A stretch of 64,000 bases of DNA, taken from the NCBI GenBank assembly GCA_029721515.1, contig CM056559.1, forward strand, positions 10,390,501 through 10,454,500. The letters are read 5' to 3'. The notes below the pieces were generated by a model. That model saw only the letters and a list, made by a program, of their open reading frames with translations. It was not told the DNA's origin and did no database searches. Numbering within the stretch: position 1 is the stretch's first letter; each line of letters begins with the position of its first letter. Both the position numbers and the translations under genes were made by a program. This document shows, in pieces, positions 10,759-24,595 of the stretch. The DNA is from Synanceia verrucosa. Lineage: Eukaryota > Chordata > Actinopteri > Perciformes > Synanceiidae.

Positions 10759-13700
10759 ATGCACAAAGACTACTATTTCTTCTGTATGTCTGTCAATATT
10801 ACTTACGAAAACTTTTTTCCTATTCTTTTGTACATTTTTTTTCATAAAACCCCTTACAATTTTGGTATAAAATAATACAAATAAATTCCTGCTTTTAGTT
10901 TATATGCAAATTCAAAGTTGTGTTACATCAGACAGATCACATAAGGTCTTGATATTTTCCAATGCCAAATTAGGTATTTATACAGAAATTAATGGCAAAT
11001 AAAATCCTATAGGGACGTTGTGGTGAAAATGTGAGGGAGCCAAGCCAGCACATGGGGTCAGAACCAGGTGAAAGACTTTATGATGACAAAGCACCTATTG
11101 ATTCTCCTCTCTGGATCACTTTGCTTGCTTATGCTTTCCTAGTGAATGATATGATTGCTGTTGACACATGTGGGTGAAAATATAACAGAACTGCTGTTAT
11201 AATGACTTACAGAGGCATTCATTTGATTAAAGCTGGCAGACTTTATGAAGGTATTATGTATCCAATAATGAAGGTAGAACCCATGGATCACAGTTAGTGA
11301 CAACACCTAAATATGCCCATTGAACTATAAATACACATATGCTTTATGACAAGGTAAGGTAACTGATTGTCAGCCATCCCCATTCTGAGGGAAGCACTCC
11401 CCAGCTTATGCCACAGTCATTTACCATAGTGACACCTTATTAAATTTAAATTAAATGCATGGATTCAGGAGCTGTATTGACCTGCACCTTCACAGATTTT
11501 TTTCTCTGGAATCGCAAGAGACTCACTCTGATGGAGAGGTGAGCAGAATCAAATTACTGTGCACGAGCACAGCAGAGTTGGACTCAAATGATCATAGAGT
11601 CTCTTTTTTCAGTTGCTATATGAGTGTTTGCTGTGTTTTCAAAAAAGTTATTTTATTCTAAAACATCTTGTTTGGTTTTAACCATTTTTGAATGATAATG
11701 AATGATGACACTGAAACATCGATCTACCATCTTCTAATCCTCGGGGATTAGACCAACTGGAAAAGGCATATGGTGTGTGTTGGTGGTTTCAGGCTCACTA
11801 AAATTACACTTGCTTGTGGCAGTTCAGCTGCAAAAGAAAGTGAGAAAGAAAGTTTGGTACACTGTGGTACACTGTGCAATGATGGGCCATGAAAGGACAC
11901 ACACTCAAGAACAAATCTACATAGTCTATTGAGTGGTAAAAGATAAGTTTTGGATGCAGCCTGATAAATAACAGTAATTAAATAAATAAATTGTTGAATT
12001 TAAGCTACAGGACCAGGTAGTTGGTGTTTTTGCAGCACAGCACAGCTTATTCTCTCTATAAATTTAGCCTTCAGCCATGCTCGTTCCCTGTGATACTTGT
12101 GTTCAATTTATTTGTTAATCATTTTTAGATAGCTATCAGGAGGCAGCACTCATTTAGGCTGACTTAGATAAGCCAAAACACTGATCATTTTCTGCAGAGC
12201 ATGTGCGATTGTCAGTGGACCTTTCTAGTGACACAGGTAGGCCTAACGGGAGAGTACAGCAAGATTATTTAAGTGATTGTGGATGGTGAAATTATCTCAG
12301 GTGGATAAAACAAATAAAAATGCTAAAATGGGCAGCAATTAATATACCTGGACGACCGCTCAACTAAAGTCTCATATCAGGAGCCTGACAAAGTACCTAA
12401 TGACCCTGCTCTCACTTTAATCTGTCCACTAGAGTTTGAAAAGCAGCTATCACATTATGAAAAGAGGCTCCCTGGGGAGTGCTGTGTATGTCTTTGAGAA
12501 GGAGATGGATGATTTATAACTGAAAGTGTACTTTTTACTCCTATTTGAAATTAATGAGGCCTGTCTCAAACAGTGAAAGCAAACCACATCTTGTGTGATT
12601 GTCATCTCCAGTAAAGCAACTGGAGACAGTCTGACAGATAGGAATCACACACATCTGTAGAATCCAAACCATGTCATTGTCAAACATGTCTGACAGTGTT
12701 TCTGTCCTTCTGTCATTGAAAGGAAACAAGCCTTTTTCTACAGCCGTGCCATTGCTTTACTGACAGTCCCTGAAAAATTTAACTCACTTTTTCAACAACA
12801 TCTAATCAGGCCCAACCTAAATCAATGATGCTGCCCCCAACATTACACATACGGTGACACATCAGATGCCTTCTATCAGCCGGTAATTTGGTTTGCAGGT
12901 ACCTAAACTAATTTTATTTTCTAATAGGGAGACAAGCAGGAAGAAGATAATGTCATGTAAGTTGCTAGTACAACAAACACCAAGAGCTGAGGAGAGAAAG
13001 GAGAGGGCTGCAGTGTTTGTTTTTTCGGTAAAATATCTGTTATGTAAAATATATATGATTCATAAAAAAATAGCTTAATGAAACACCTTAAAATTGTTTT
13101 CGCCACCTTGTGCTGTTGATTATGTTTGTGCAATGCAACCAGATAGTTTGGACATGGGCCTGCTAATGATGTTTGATCTTCTTGTCTGATGTTACCTAAA
13201 CTTCTACACATTCTTCAGCCTGTTTAAGCATACAGATGTTATGATGAAATGTTATTCACTGTTAAAAAGGTCTGCCTGACACTGGCAGCTCTCATCTTAA
13301 TGACAGGATGTAATCTGGCTTGTTCTTGATGGATTTAGCCTCTCAGAGGAGAGCCATTACAAGCTTTCACCAGAGCGGCTCTTTACTGGCAGGGTTAATC
13401 TCGGCATTGAGACGCGCCCTGTGGTGTTAAGCAGCTGCAATTATGACAGATGCAGCTGTGTCTTTTGATCCAGGTGTGCCACCTCGGCAGGGTCAAGCAG
13501 GCATCTAGGCAGGTGTCTCTGGTCCTCAACATGATTATTGATTGCGCTATCCATCAACTCTACTGAGGGGTGTTTTTTTTCCGATGTGATGATATGGAAA
13601 ATATTTTTTGCCCCTGTCATCTCTTAGCAACCTCTCACTCGGTGGAAAAACACCCCAGGTCGGTTTCTATAAATCCCCAAGGTTGCTATGTACTGCAGGT

Positions 13701-16700
13701 GACAAATTCTCCTTTTAACCCTGGTGAAGCTCTATTGAGTATGTTTACTGAGTGGAAAAATTTACTTACTTATCACATAAACACACTAAAGAAGAAACCT
13801 GTAAGGAAAGAGTACACACTGGCATTGGAAAGATTAGCATTAATTGTTTCCTGGATGCTTTTAAAATCATAATCTATTCCTATAGAGCATTCTCAAAGCT
13901 ACTGACCGATCGTAATAGAATGGCCTTGTTTTCTTCTTATTATCCACTCAGCTCCCTTTCCTTGGACTTGTCATGTTCCTGTAAAATGATTAATGGTGGA
14001 TCTCACTCCTATCTTGCTTGCACAGAGCAAAACCCCCCAAACACTCTACACTATTTGAATACCCTATACGGTATCCTACACATCGCATAGTTTAACAGCA
14101 TCTCACACTTGGAAGGACTGTATGTCCCATTTTTACAAAGATTCTTTGTAAGGGAAATCAAGCCCATACGTGTTTATTTCATGCATCACACTCCTTTATT
14201 TAGGTGTTAATAAATAATCCATAATGAATCCAAATATGTGGATTTGGCATTTATTTCCTATTTTCTTCCTCAAAATTATTTGTGGTTCAAAGAATGTTAT
14301 ATCCCTGGATTAATTATAGTGGAAAGCAATTTTCACTTTAATTAGATTAATACAGTTGTTGGGCTAGCACTCCATTAGCAGCCCGTTCTCATTCAAAAGG
14401 CATCGGATTATATTTAGTTGCAAGGATGTATGGCTGAAAGTATGGCAGGTGTAAAGGAGACAAAAAGATTGTTGTTTGAGTTAAAAATACCACATTAGTA
14501 AAAAGAAAGTGAGAGTGACCCAATCACCAGCACATTTTTTTGCTCTTTTAACACTGACTGGATAGGGTTAAACTGTAGTCACTTCAAAGTCCAGTGGAGT
14601 ATAAACAAAAGTCTTTTTAAAGTTTTTAAAAACATCATTTAATAAAAATTACCAAAAGTAACAATAGATTGGTTGTTTTGTTTAAGCTCTTATCAGCCAA
14701 AGCAAAAGATTTGATGATTGCTTTTAGTGCAGCGCTGCCCCTGGTCAGTTTCAGATGATGATGAGTTGTTTGTTTGCTGTCTAACTACATCGTCTAATCA
14801 AATTTAATGGATAGGTTATAAAAAGAGGTTACAGAAAATAAAAAAAACAGTTCACAATAAAGCATGTATTATCTATATAGCTTGTTTGTTAGTTTGGGCA
14901 TTGTAACTGAAATAAATCTCTGTAATACTGATGCACTCACTCACACTGTATACACTGTTCTGTAAGGGGCAATTATACACCACAGCCCAGTGTACTAAAG
15001 TTCAATGAGTGTGAAATGCAATTTTTTATAATCATAGCAGAATAGATTAATATTGTGTGTCATCAGGATATTAATCTCATTTGAGGGTAATTTTCTGTAA
15101 AGAGAGTGTGTTGGGAGTTGTAGGGGTCATATGAGGTGTCTTTTTTTAATGAAGTTTTCTGCCTCTGAATTTATTTGTGCATAGATTTTTTTTCCATGAA
15201 TAAACAAAGCAAAGCAGTAAAGTCATGCAGGGCATTTGAGCAGCTTTGACCAAACTCTTTTAAAAGTTTTATGCTGCAGATTAATGGCAAAAAGATGTAT
15301 TGCTACTTCAGAGGGAGCGCAGTATAGATGAGATCACAATATCATCACATCCAAACACTTCTCTTTTCGTACGAGTTGCCAGGAGGTCCGAACCGTCAGT
15401 GAATCAAACACTACTCAGATATGTATCTTTCATTTCCTCCTTCCTCCACCTCTTGTCCTTCAGGCTTCAGCAAAGATTAAATCCAACCTTTGCAGATGAA
15501 TGAGAATTGTTTCCATCATAAGTCTCTCCTTCCCATCCCTTTACAAAAACACAGCTTTAGATAATGCTGAAACTACTGCTGCTCACTTTCTGACACTCTG
15601 GACAGGCTCCTCACTCACTTATAATATGCATTATTGAATAAGGAATGGCATGCCAAACAGCATGCACAGAGGCACTGCACGAGATGAGACAGTGGTGAAA
15701 AGATGTATGATGACACTTCAATCAGCAAAGTTTAAGATCTTGAGAAGAAATGTGCTGCACTCACAGGCTAAAAATGAATTCAGGACCTAAATACGTATAA
15801 ATGTGCTTCATGTCCCACTGCAGAATACATACAGAGAAACACCATGTTGCTTCACTTGTTCACTAACTAGCAGTCTCTAGCTAGTTAAAACATTACAAAA
15901 AACTGGCAGTCGCTCCGATGGAAAGTCTGTTTAAAGCATTAAAGTGTTTGAGGAACAGCACAGGGACATTCGAGGCTCATCTTTGTTGTTGCATGGTTAC
16001 TCTTGGGTGGCACAGGCAGAGGTTTTGTCAGGACAGAAAATGAAACCTTTACTTTGTAATAAAACTAAACTTATAATAACACATCACGGCTTGTGTTGGC
16101 TAATGATGATAATACAGTAGCATTCTATTTTGCCAACCTACCTTTGAAACGGTTATTAAAATTGCCAAATCTCCTTCAAAAGCACCACTGAAATCCTCTC
16201 GATATTATTTGCAACAAAGAAGGAAATATTAACTGTTACAGCCCTTTAGACTCTTTCACAGCAGTCGTAAAGCCAGGATCCAGAAGAGAATGAATCAATA
16301 TGTTCAATACAAATGCAGATTAATGTGAGACTGGTGTCTTAGAGTATTGGAAAGGCCTTAAAACCTTTAATTAGACACAGTGTAGATATTAATCTCGGTC
16401 ATTTATTTTGTATCAGGTTTTCATTTACACATATAACTAGGTGACAGTTGTGTCATGGTAAATCCCTCACTCTTAACAACAAGCTGTATGTGTGATGCCT
16501 CAGCCTCAAGAATACTGGTGTGGTCTCTTGGGTAGACAGCTGACATGGAGCAAAGGCTCTTAAACCTGATGCTCGTGGCCCTTAAAGGACCCACAATTTG
16601 CCTAACATGGAAGGACAAGCAACAGTAAAAATGCTTAAATCCCCAAAGTTGAAAATTTTTCATATTTGATGTTGAAATGTAGCTGATTTCACCCCATGTT

Positions 16701-17025
16701 GCTTTTCTGCTTTTGTAATCCGTGAATAAAAAAGAATTTCTTAACCTTGATTTACCTTTTGTTGAGATGAGGAGGATCAGTAAAGTCCTCCTTGACTCAC
16801 TCTCAAGTGGAACAGGGTACAGCTGGCAGCTGTGACAGTGATTGCTGAGTAGACGAGCTGGGAGCCACAGCCATTTTAAACAAACTGAGGTCATGGGAAG
16901 CTGCCTACACAACCCCAAAAGACACTTTCTAATGAAATCGTAAAAGTCACAGTCACTGTCATCAGCATGCATATTGTACATAACAAATAACACTTTTTCC
17001 CTGGAATGACTATCAATGAGAGATT

Positions 17026-17373
17026 CATCCATCCATCCATTTTCTACCGCTTATCCTCACATAGGGTCGTGGGGGGGCTGTCTTAGGGTGAAAGACAGGG
17101 TACACCCTGGACAAGTCTCCAGTTCATCACAGGACACATAGAGACAGACAACCATTCACATTCACACCTACAGTCAATTTAAATTAGCTAATTAACCTAA
17201 TCCCCATGCATGTTTTTGGCTGGTGGGAGGAAGCTGGAGTACCCGGAGAAGAACCCACACAGACACGCGGAGAACATGCAAACTCCACACAGAAAGGCCC
17301 CGGGCCGGGACTCCCACCCCGTACCTTCTTGCTGTGAGGCGACAGTGCTAAACACTACAACACCATGCCGCCT
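17026..17373 (-). mobile_element. tRNA-headed SINE, near full-length copy
   Basis: On the minus strand it starts at about 17373 with a tRNA-like head containing GTTTAGCACTGTCGCCTCAC and ends in a TGGATGGATGG tail at 17026. An imperfect 9-bp duplication TGAGAG(A/C)TT flanks it at 17017-17025 and 17374-17382. The body includes the familiar wordings GGTACACCCTGGACAAGTC and GGTGGGAGGAAGC. This copy shows the normal family structure against which the copy at 5199-5877 can be compared. Confidence 0.75.
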
Positions 17374-20300
17374 TGAGAGCTTTATTATTTTAATGTTTTT
17401 ACTTGATTAATTGTGGTGGAATTCTTCTTTTAAAAAAGAATTAAAAAAATACCCTCCCCTCCTCCCCAAAAAGGAAAAACCTGGGTAGGAATTACACTTC
17501 TGTGTGGGGATGGTGTTATCAGTGCTAAATTCATTAAAGCCTTGAATATTGAATTTAGCACAAAGTGAATTGATTTAGGCTGTAACCTAGAAAATCAGTT
17601 TTCTCACCAGCATAACCTTAAGCTCCCGCCAGTCATTAGAGGTGCAGGTGACAGAATTTTAAGGTTGGTGATGACATTGAAGGAGTTGTAATTAATTTTT
17701 ACCTCCCAATTTAAAATACCACGCACATGATCTCAGTGAGCTCACAGCTAGCTACAGACCTGCTGGAGCTATTCACCTTACAACAACAGCCTAATAACCT
17801 AAACACCTAACTTAATAAATGAATAAATCTAACAACAAATTAAAATATGCCACTTTTTAATGTGCTCCATTTGCAAAAGCAAATGGAGCACATTAAATAG
17901 GGCTGAAATGGAGGCACACAGAGAGGAGAGAGAAGGAAGGACTCATCCCACCAAGGATGTGATTATGACTATCTGCACCCAGAGAGCTCTCCAACCTCCC
18001 ACTTCCAACCCCAGTCGCAATCATTGACACACCACACTGATCCTGTACCAATCCCAGGCCTCTGATTTGACAGACGATTGTTTTAAGATTTAGATTGATA
18101 CGGCCCAGGGGGGTCAGTGATGACAAATGACTTGACGCATCTCTGCAGACCTCCACCGAAGCAGACAAGAGCCAGATCAGATGGTTGGAGAGAGGAGATA
18201 AGTGGAAAGGGGCTGAGTTAGAAATAAAAAGCTCAGTTTGCTCAACTTTATGTTGCTTAACTTCACTCATTTGCTTTCAACATCATACTGCCATACATAT
18301 CAAGCCAAGTCTGCTGAATCAGAGAAGAAACAAGACGTGAAGCGCATCCAGTCGATCCAATCATTTCAATATTTTTCTTGTCTTACAATTTCTCCGCCTC
18401 AGGCACAATTTTAAGATTAAACGGCTTCCATGTTTTGAGGCTTCACTGTGTTCTACTTTGACACTTAAATACTGCTGCAGCTGTGGAAGAGAGACTGCTT
18501 CCTTACATCTTGTAAAGACACAAAAGTCTCGGTGTGAATTACTACAATTACTATTTATCCTGATGAACACCTTTGTGAACGATTTGGAAAATATGTCTGA
18601 CATCAAGCAGGAAATGTTCAATGCTGCAGGCATAAGCCATCAAATAACTGCTTTTCAACAAAGTATTTAAACTTTGTAATACAGGTGGATCAAGATCATT
18701 AAGATACAATTGTGCATTTTCCTCTCTTTCTAATTTTCTCACATTTTTCTTTTCAACCATTATTGTCAGAAAATAATATTCACTGAAGCACACAAAAGTT
18801 ATTTCTCATGATTGACTGACATTTTCTTTTTTAAAATATGTGCAACAAGAGAATACCCCAAGCATAGTTGTTACATCGCTGTCATCTCTCTGTTATACTC
18901 AATGCTTTTGTGGATAAAGTAAAATAAAATTAGTGTTTATGAGAATCATAGGGTTGATGCCACATTTAAAGCCATAATTGCCATAGTCAGGAGTTGTGAC
19001 AAGAGGGAGAATAAGCATACTTTCAACAGGCATTTCATTAAGCATCCAGATGAATGTAATTATTTAATAATGGCTGATTCCTGAAGAGGGGCTCACACTG
19101 TTGGATAGCTCATGCAACAAACACATTTTTCAAAAATAAAAAAGGTCACGGTAAGAGCTTTTCAGAGTGGTGTGAGTGTCTGATTGGAGCCCAAATGATG
19201 ATAAGAGTGAAGGGGCTGCTGTGCTTCAAATGGGGCTTCTTCAAATGCCAGACCAGCTCCTTGGTAATTAGAGTGTGCAGGCAAACCAAATGCTTCACTA
19301 ATAGCAACACAGTGTATGCAAATAATTCATACTGCAACAATGAGGATTCCGAGTTAATTAACATTAATGAAGATAATAGATTATTATCCAATTATCCTTT
19401 AAAATGCAGGACGCACAAGAAAGTTCTCCCACCAACACTAATTAGCACTTCTGACCTCTAGAAGTGGTGCTTATATGGAGCCATCATGTTTTTAAATTAG
19501 ATGCAACGTTAATAGCTTAACAGGTGGTGCAATGTTGCATATAAGACAATACATTATTATGTTATTTATCTTAGAAAACTAATCTGTAATCATACAAGTC
19601 AGGAAATTTCTGTTGAGTCTCATAATGCATCTATGCTACAAACCATCTGTCATCACAGGTGGACCCAACAGTGAAGGTCAGTATCTGTCCAACAATAATT
19701 ACCCTCAGAAATCAGACAGTTTTTCTTTTTTGGGTCCTCTGTGTACTGGATATTTGTACACTGATGAAACTTGGAAAAAAAATAATTATATTGCCAATGT
19801 AAGATGAAAACAGGAAAGCCCACAGTCACTTAATTTTCATGATTATCACAGAAAACTAAACGTTGGCCGTTTGCCATGGGACAAAATAATGTCTGTAAAG
19901 TCAGAAAGAGGTGAAAAAAGTATATAAGTTACACAGGCAGCATTGAGTGGTGTTTAGACATAATGTTCAAAATGCCATATATGCCAAAATGCCTTTGGGG
20001 AATTAAAGAAATATTACTTAGGAAATTTAAGCAACCATGCATGGAAGATGTAATGAGGAACAGCACAAAGCAGACACTTAAGTTACTCTGTTCTTCTTTA
20101 TGTCTCTTGAGAAGGCAGAACAATAGAGTTTACCTTTGACTTCTGTGGATAACTTCTCCAAATGTATTTCCATATTGTCTCAGTAAGTACTAGCCTGCAG
20201 GGCCTGGACAGAGCGTAAATGCGGACAGTCCAGCAGTAATCAGACTTAAGGACTCACCTTCTTGGTATAAGATGATTTTAATCATTCAGGAAAGCGATCG

Positions 20301-23243
20301 AGATTCAGTTAATTAAGAGTCTCTCCCATTGTTTAAGCAGTGATGGGATCGCATCCCACCTCTGTTTGAACTATCCTTGAGGAACATCTGGGACTACTTT
20401 TGGAACACGCCCATCACTGAGGTCCACACAGCTGGTGACCACACAGACGATACGAGGAAAAACACCCACTGGAGACTGAAGGGGGAAGAGACAGGGATGA
20501 CAAACATGAAGAAGTCTGTCCTCAGAGATCCTGCGTTTCACACTGCAGCATCTCCCTTTATGTAGAACTAACTACCAAGGTTACCTTTTTTGTCATCGAC
20601 ATCACCTCTGATATCCCTCACAGCAGATGATGTAGTGTGAAACACCATAAATCAGCTCGGACACGTGTCTTTTCAGATGTGGTATTAAAAGACAGGCCAC
20701 AGATTGATGGGGGCCTTGAAAGTTTGTGTGGATGTGTTGGTCTCAGTGTGTTGTGTGTAACACCAAAGCGAGTTAGACTTTCAGTATATCAGTGCTTGAA
20801 TCGCAGCCCCAGAGGGCAGCAGGAGGAGCGGCGCTGGGAGCAGATTGAATGCGTACTACAGGACTGCATTACATCTCCAAGCTTTCTGCTGCTTCAGTTT
20901 GTCAGTGTGATTTATAGTGTGTGGTTGTTATTATCATTATTTTAATTTTTAATGTTATTTCATCCATTGATTAAAATCAAAACAATTCAATATACAGAAT
21001 AACACAATTCCCAAATATGAATGACAGGGAGCAGAATAATCTTATATAATCTGCCCTTTTACACGCCACCATAAATAAAAAACAATTTACAAGGAACTTA
21101 ACTTAAAAAAAACAATGACAACACAATAAACAGCAAAATAATAACAATAATAATGGAAAAAAGTAGCTGTCAGCCAACACTGACAGTCACGTTGCATTTG
21201 AGTTCCCAAAATACAATTCCTTTATTTATATTAAACAAAACAAAGACGTGTTTGTCTACCTTCCCTGAATACACAATGAGTCTAATATTCAGACATAACT
21301 AACATACCTCGTCAACATACTAGCTTTAATTGTTCTTTTAAATGTAAATTTTGATTATGATTCTTTGGTTTCTTTGCTCAGATTATTTCATAAACTGACT
21401 CCTGAGTTTTATCCTGTTTTTTTTGTCAGTTCCTTTTAAGTTATACTTCCTTTCTCTTTTTTTCAAATCTTTCCTCAACGTTGCTCTCACTGTTTGGGTT
21501 TTGCTTATAGATGAATTCCAATGTGAATCTGGTGTAAATCTCAAGTGAATTTCTCACCGATGCTATGTTCAGATACATGTCAAGGACAATTTTACATTAA
21601 TAATTTCACTGCAACACATTATGAAGGCATAAATAGCATCTCCAAAAGCACAATATAATAATAAAGAAATGATCATTGAGTACTATAGCTTTACGCATGT
21701 ACTGTATGATTAATTTAGCTGAAATGACAAGCCAAGATATTCACAAATGATCGTGTACAAATGGTTAAGCAGTCCAGCTGCTAATTAAAATGATTCAGTA
21801 GCTATTATGAAGACAGGAACAGTGCCATCACACAGTATGTGCCAGACATGATTGGTGCTGGTCCAATCCGTTAGTGTGGGAAATTCCCCCTAGGGATTTT
21901 ATTATGGAAATACCATCTATAAATGTGTCACACAGGTCTATGGGAGATACAGAGAATACATATGGATTTGTGCCAGTAAAGCAGACACATTAACCGTACT
22001 GTAAGAATGTTGTGTTTAAATATAAATGTAAATCTAAACATAACTATAAATATAAATATATTTTTTTCAGACAAGTTGGTTTAAAACCTCCTGGTGCCCC
22101 AGTGGGAGCACCTATAGTGAAATATAAGACAGAACATCACATTTCATTAGCTGTGTTAAAAGGAATTATTGTTTTTTTCTTTGTCATCAAAAAACCTGCG
22201 CTGGTTCTTCCGAAACAGCCTCGCTCTGATGGTGTTTGCCAGGGGCAAATAGAATCCAAATGTCTTAGGAGATGGTGCGAGTCCATTAAGCCACCAGGTA
22301 CATAACATCAGTCAGCCACAGCCTGAAGGAACTCAGTGAAACTAACAAAACAACCTCCACTGATTCTGCTCTTATTCGACGAAGGAAGAGAGAAATTAAA
22401 AGAGATTAGACACATTTTCTGCTGCTTTATACTTCACATTTCACATTACTTTTCTACATTCAGTTGATAAAATATTCATAGATTCACATTCTAAATACAA
22501 AATGTAATCAACAAAATTCACAAGCTACCCTGCACTTTCAACATTAAAGTGAGGAGGACATCACTGCAGCAATAATTATAATCCAATAATATAATATACA
22601 ATATTCTGAAATATGTCATTGGGAAAAAACTCCTTTTTTATCTTATCCCATTTGGTACTTTTCATACTGAGACTATGTATCTTTACTTACTGTAGATAGG
22701 AATATCTGCATGAGTTTTACTTGTAACGAACTATTTATAAACTGTGGTATTGCAACTTTTCCTTCAGTACAAGATCCTAGTAGTAGCATTTCTTCCACTT
22801 ATTGCACTTAGACCGAAGAACAACGCTTAGGTCTTCTGGTATCCATTCATCAATGTGAACCAATTACTTTCTTTCAATTCAAAGACAACAGCACAACAAA
22901 AAGAGGTGAACTCTGCTTGTCCTGAGAATCCTCTCTTCTGCAGTAACAGCACTCACCACGAGTGATGAATTGCCTTTTAAAGTGAAAGAACATTTCTTTG
23001 CCTTACCTTTGTCACTTTGCAGCTGGACTCAGTATTAGAGGAAATTCAGTATCATGTTGTTGCTGCTTGCTCTTGCTCTGCTTGTTACCTTGCCTTAATG
23101 ATTTTTTTTTTTTCCTGAAAATGGTGCCATGCTGGACTGCCTTTGGTCTGACTTTGGTCATTCTGAATTTATGCTTCAGTGATTAGCTGTCGGTGATGTA
23201 AACTATTCGTGAAAAAGTGCAATCCACAGCCACAACAAGACAT

Positions 23244-23397
23244 GGTGATATCCATTGCATGATCTGATATCACCAGGTAATTAACAGTCCTGCACAACTA
23301 ACACATTAGTCCTGGACCACTAACCCTGATTCTTACCCGAACTGTAAAAACGTTGACATTTGTCCAGGACTGTGAAGTACTTGGCGATATCAGATCA
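23244..23397. repeat. nested inverted repeat
   Basis: A perfect 9-bp stem, GGTGATATC at 23244-23252 against GATATCACC at 23266-23274, encloses a short loop. A larger arm pair sits at 23260-23275 and 23381-23397 (TGATCTGATATC against GATATCAGATCA), and inside that is AGTCCTGGAC at 23308-23317 against GTCCAGGACT at 23362-23371. The stems are mutually competing. No target duplication was found. Confidence 0.6.
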
Positions 23398-23589
23398 TCC
23401 ATATCCATCCACTCTCAAAGTGTACGCCAACACCATATGGACTGTAAAATTTTATTTTTACACGTTTATTTCCATTTGTCAATTAGTAGTTTTTGTCTCC
23501 ATCACAACAAAATTACCTGTTCACACAAATATTCAGTTTTCCAAACACAGCACCGTTCAGTGCTTCCTTTACTATATTACATTTAGAAA

Positions 23590-24060
23590 AAGAACTACAT
23601 AGACTCAGGTGTGTGCCATTTAAGAAATAGACTCCATCCACTCCCTCATTTATCCATAGAGAGTTCATCACAAAAGCAACCACCACAAAATATCATAAAA
23701 GCAATCAAGTCTATTAATTACTGGAAAATATACAAAAAAAGAAATGTCAGTTCAACCAGTGGCAATTCAGACAGTATGGGCTTCCAAGGAGGAACACTTG
23801 ATTGTGTTTACATGCATCACAGTTTCCATGGGAGGGAACCAATTATTCAATGACTCACACCTGAGTCAGTGTGATATCTCGGTACCTGATGAAGAGCCAG
23901 TTTATGCTCGAAACACTGTAGTTTTCCTAAATTTAAGTTTCTAAGGGCGAATTCTACAGTGTTGTGAGTCCTTGAAAAGAAGAAATCACTCCACAATTTT
24001 TGCACCTGGACAAGAAAAATGTTTAACACACCGAATCCCATAAAAAAAAAAAAAAAAAAA
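23590..24060 (+). mobile_element. Penelope-like retroelement fragment (inferred)
   Basis: The core at 23881-23927 looks like the hammerhead motif carried by Penelope-like elements. It is followed by ACAGTGTTGTGAGTCCTTG, then TTTGCACCTGGACAAG and an 18-base A run at 24043-24060. No reverse transcriptase sequence is visible, so only a terminal, decayed part could be present. The limits are approximate. Confidence 0.45.
23881..23927 (+). ncRNA. hammerhead-ribozyme-like motif
   Basis: CTGATGA at 23886-23892 and GAAAC at 23910-23914 are the two invariant core boxes. Between them GAGC (23894-23897) pairs perfectly with GCTC (23906-23909) as stem II, after one extra A. After GAAA, C-ACT-GT allows the very short stem III seen in Penelope-type hammerheads, with A at 23920 as cleavage base. 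Stem I is poor: only the first two pairs are good. It is probably a decayed, inactive copy. Confidence 0.5.
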
Positions 24061-24075
24061 TCACTTTTGTAGACT

Positions 24076-24077
<2 letters not shown>

Positions 24078-24116
<39 letters not shown>
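24078..24116. repeat. (AT)n microsatellite
   Basis: About 39 bases of uninterrupted AT dinucleotides, just after the A run that ends the Penelope-like fragment. Confidence 0.95.
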
Positions 24117-24120
<4 letters not shown>

Positions 24121-24589
24121 CCTGGCAATTTCACTTATGCTACAGTACTCTAGCTGAAATGCATGGAAATGTATCTTTGTTGTTGTTAATAGTAATAATA
24201 ATTGTTAATAATGTCTTAATTATTGAACAGCAATGAAAATTTATATCCCCAAAAACAATATATAAATGTATTGCTGTATCCAGTATTTGAGTTTTGCCAA
24301 GTTCACCTCATTCTTATTCAGCAAAGGCCCCGGGGAGCTGCTTCAGGGGTTGCACACATCCACATGATTGTACCTGGAAGCTGCAAAGTCCACATATACA
24401 GCACAGGTCATTAGTTTGCCATGAGACAACTCAGAGTTACTTGCAGTAAACAATCACTCAAACTGCAAACCAGTCCTGGGAATAAGAGAGAGAGCAGAGT
24501 AACGTCACGTCAAGTTTATGGGTGTATCTGTATACACACAGCAAACACTGACATATTCATGTGGCACTTAACAGTGTCTCATAACTTCA

Positions 24590-24595
24590 TTTATT
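24590..24595 (-). terminator. candidate poly(A) signal for drd2
   Basis: TTTATT on the plus strand is AATAAA on the minus strand, about 740 bases after the drd2 stop. Another lies at 25285-25290, only about 45 bases after the stop. The choice cannot be made from sequence. Confidence 0.3.

Noticed and set aside
16421..17032. 203-residue open frame on the minus strand
   Set aside because: The longest non-ankk1 frame. It resembles no family, begins at the SINE tail, has no splice-site support and has biased low-information composition.
22998..23186. Hydrophobic 62-residue plus-strand frame resembling a membrane peptide
   Set aside because: Leucine- and phenylalanine-rich because of T-rich DNA; no supporting signal.
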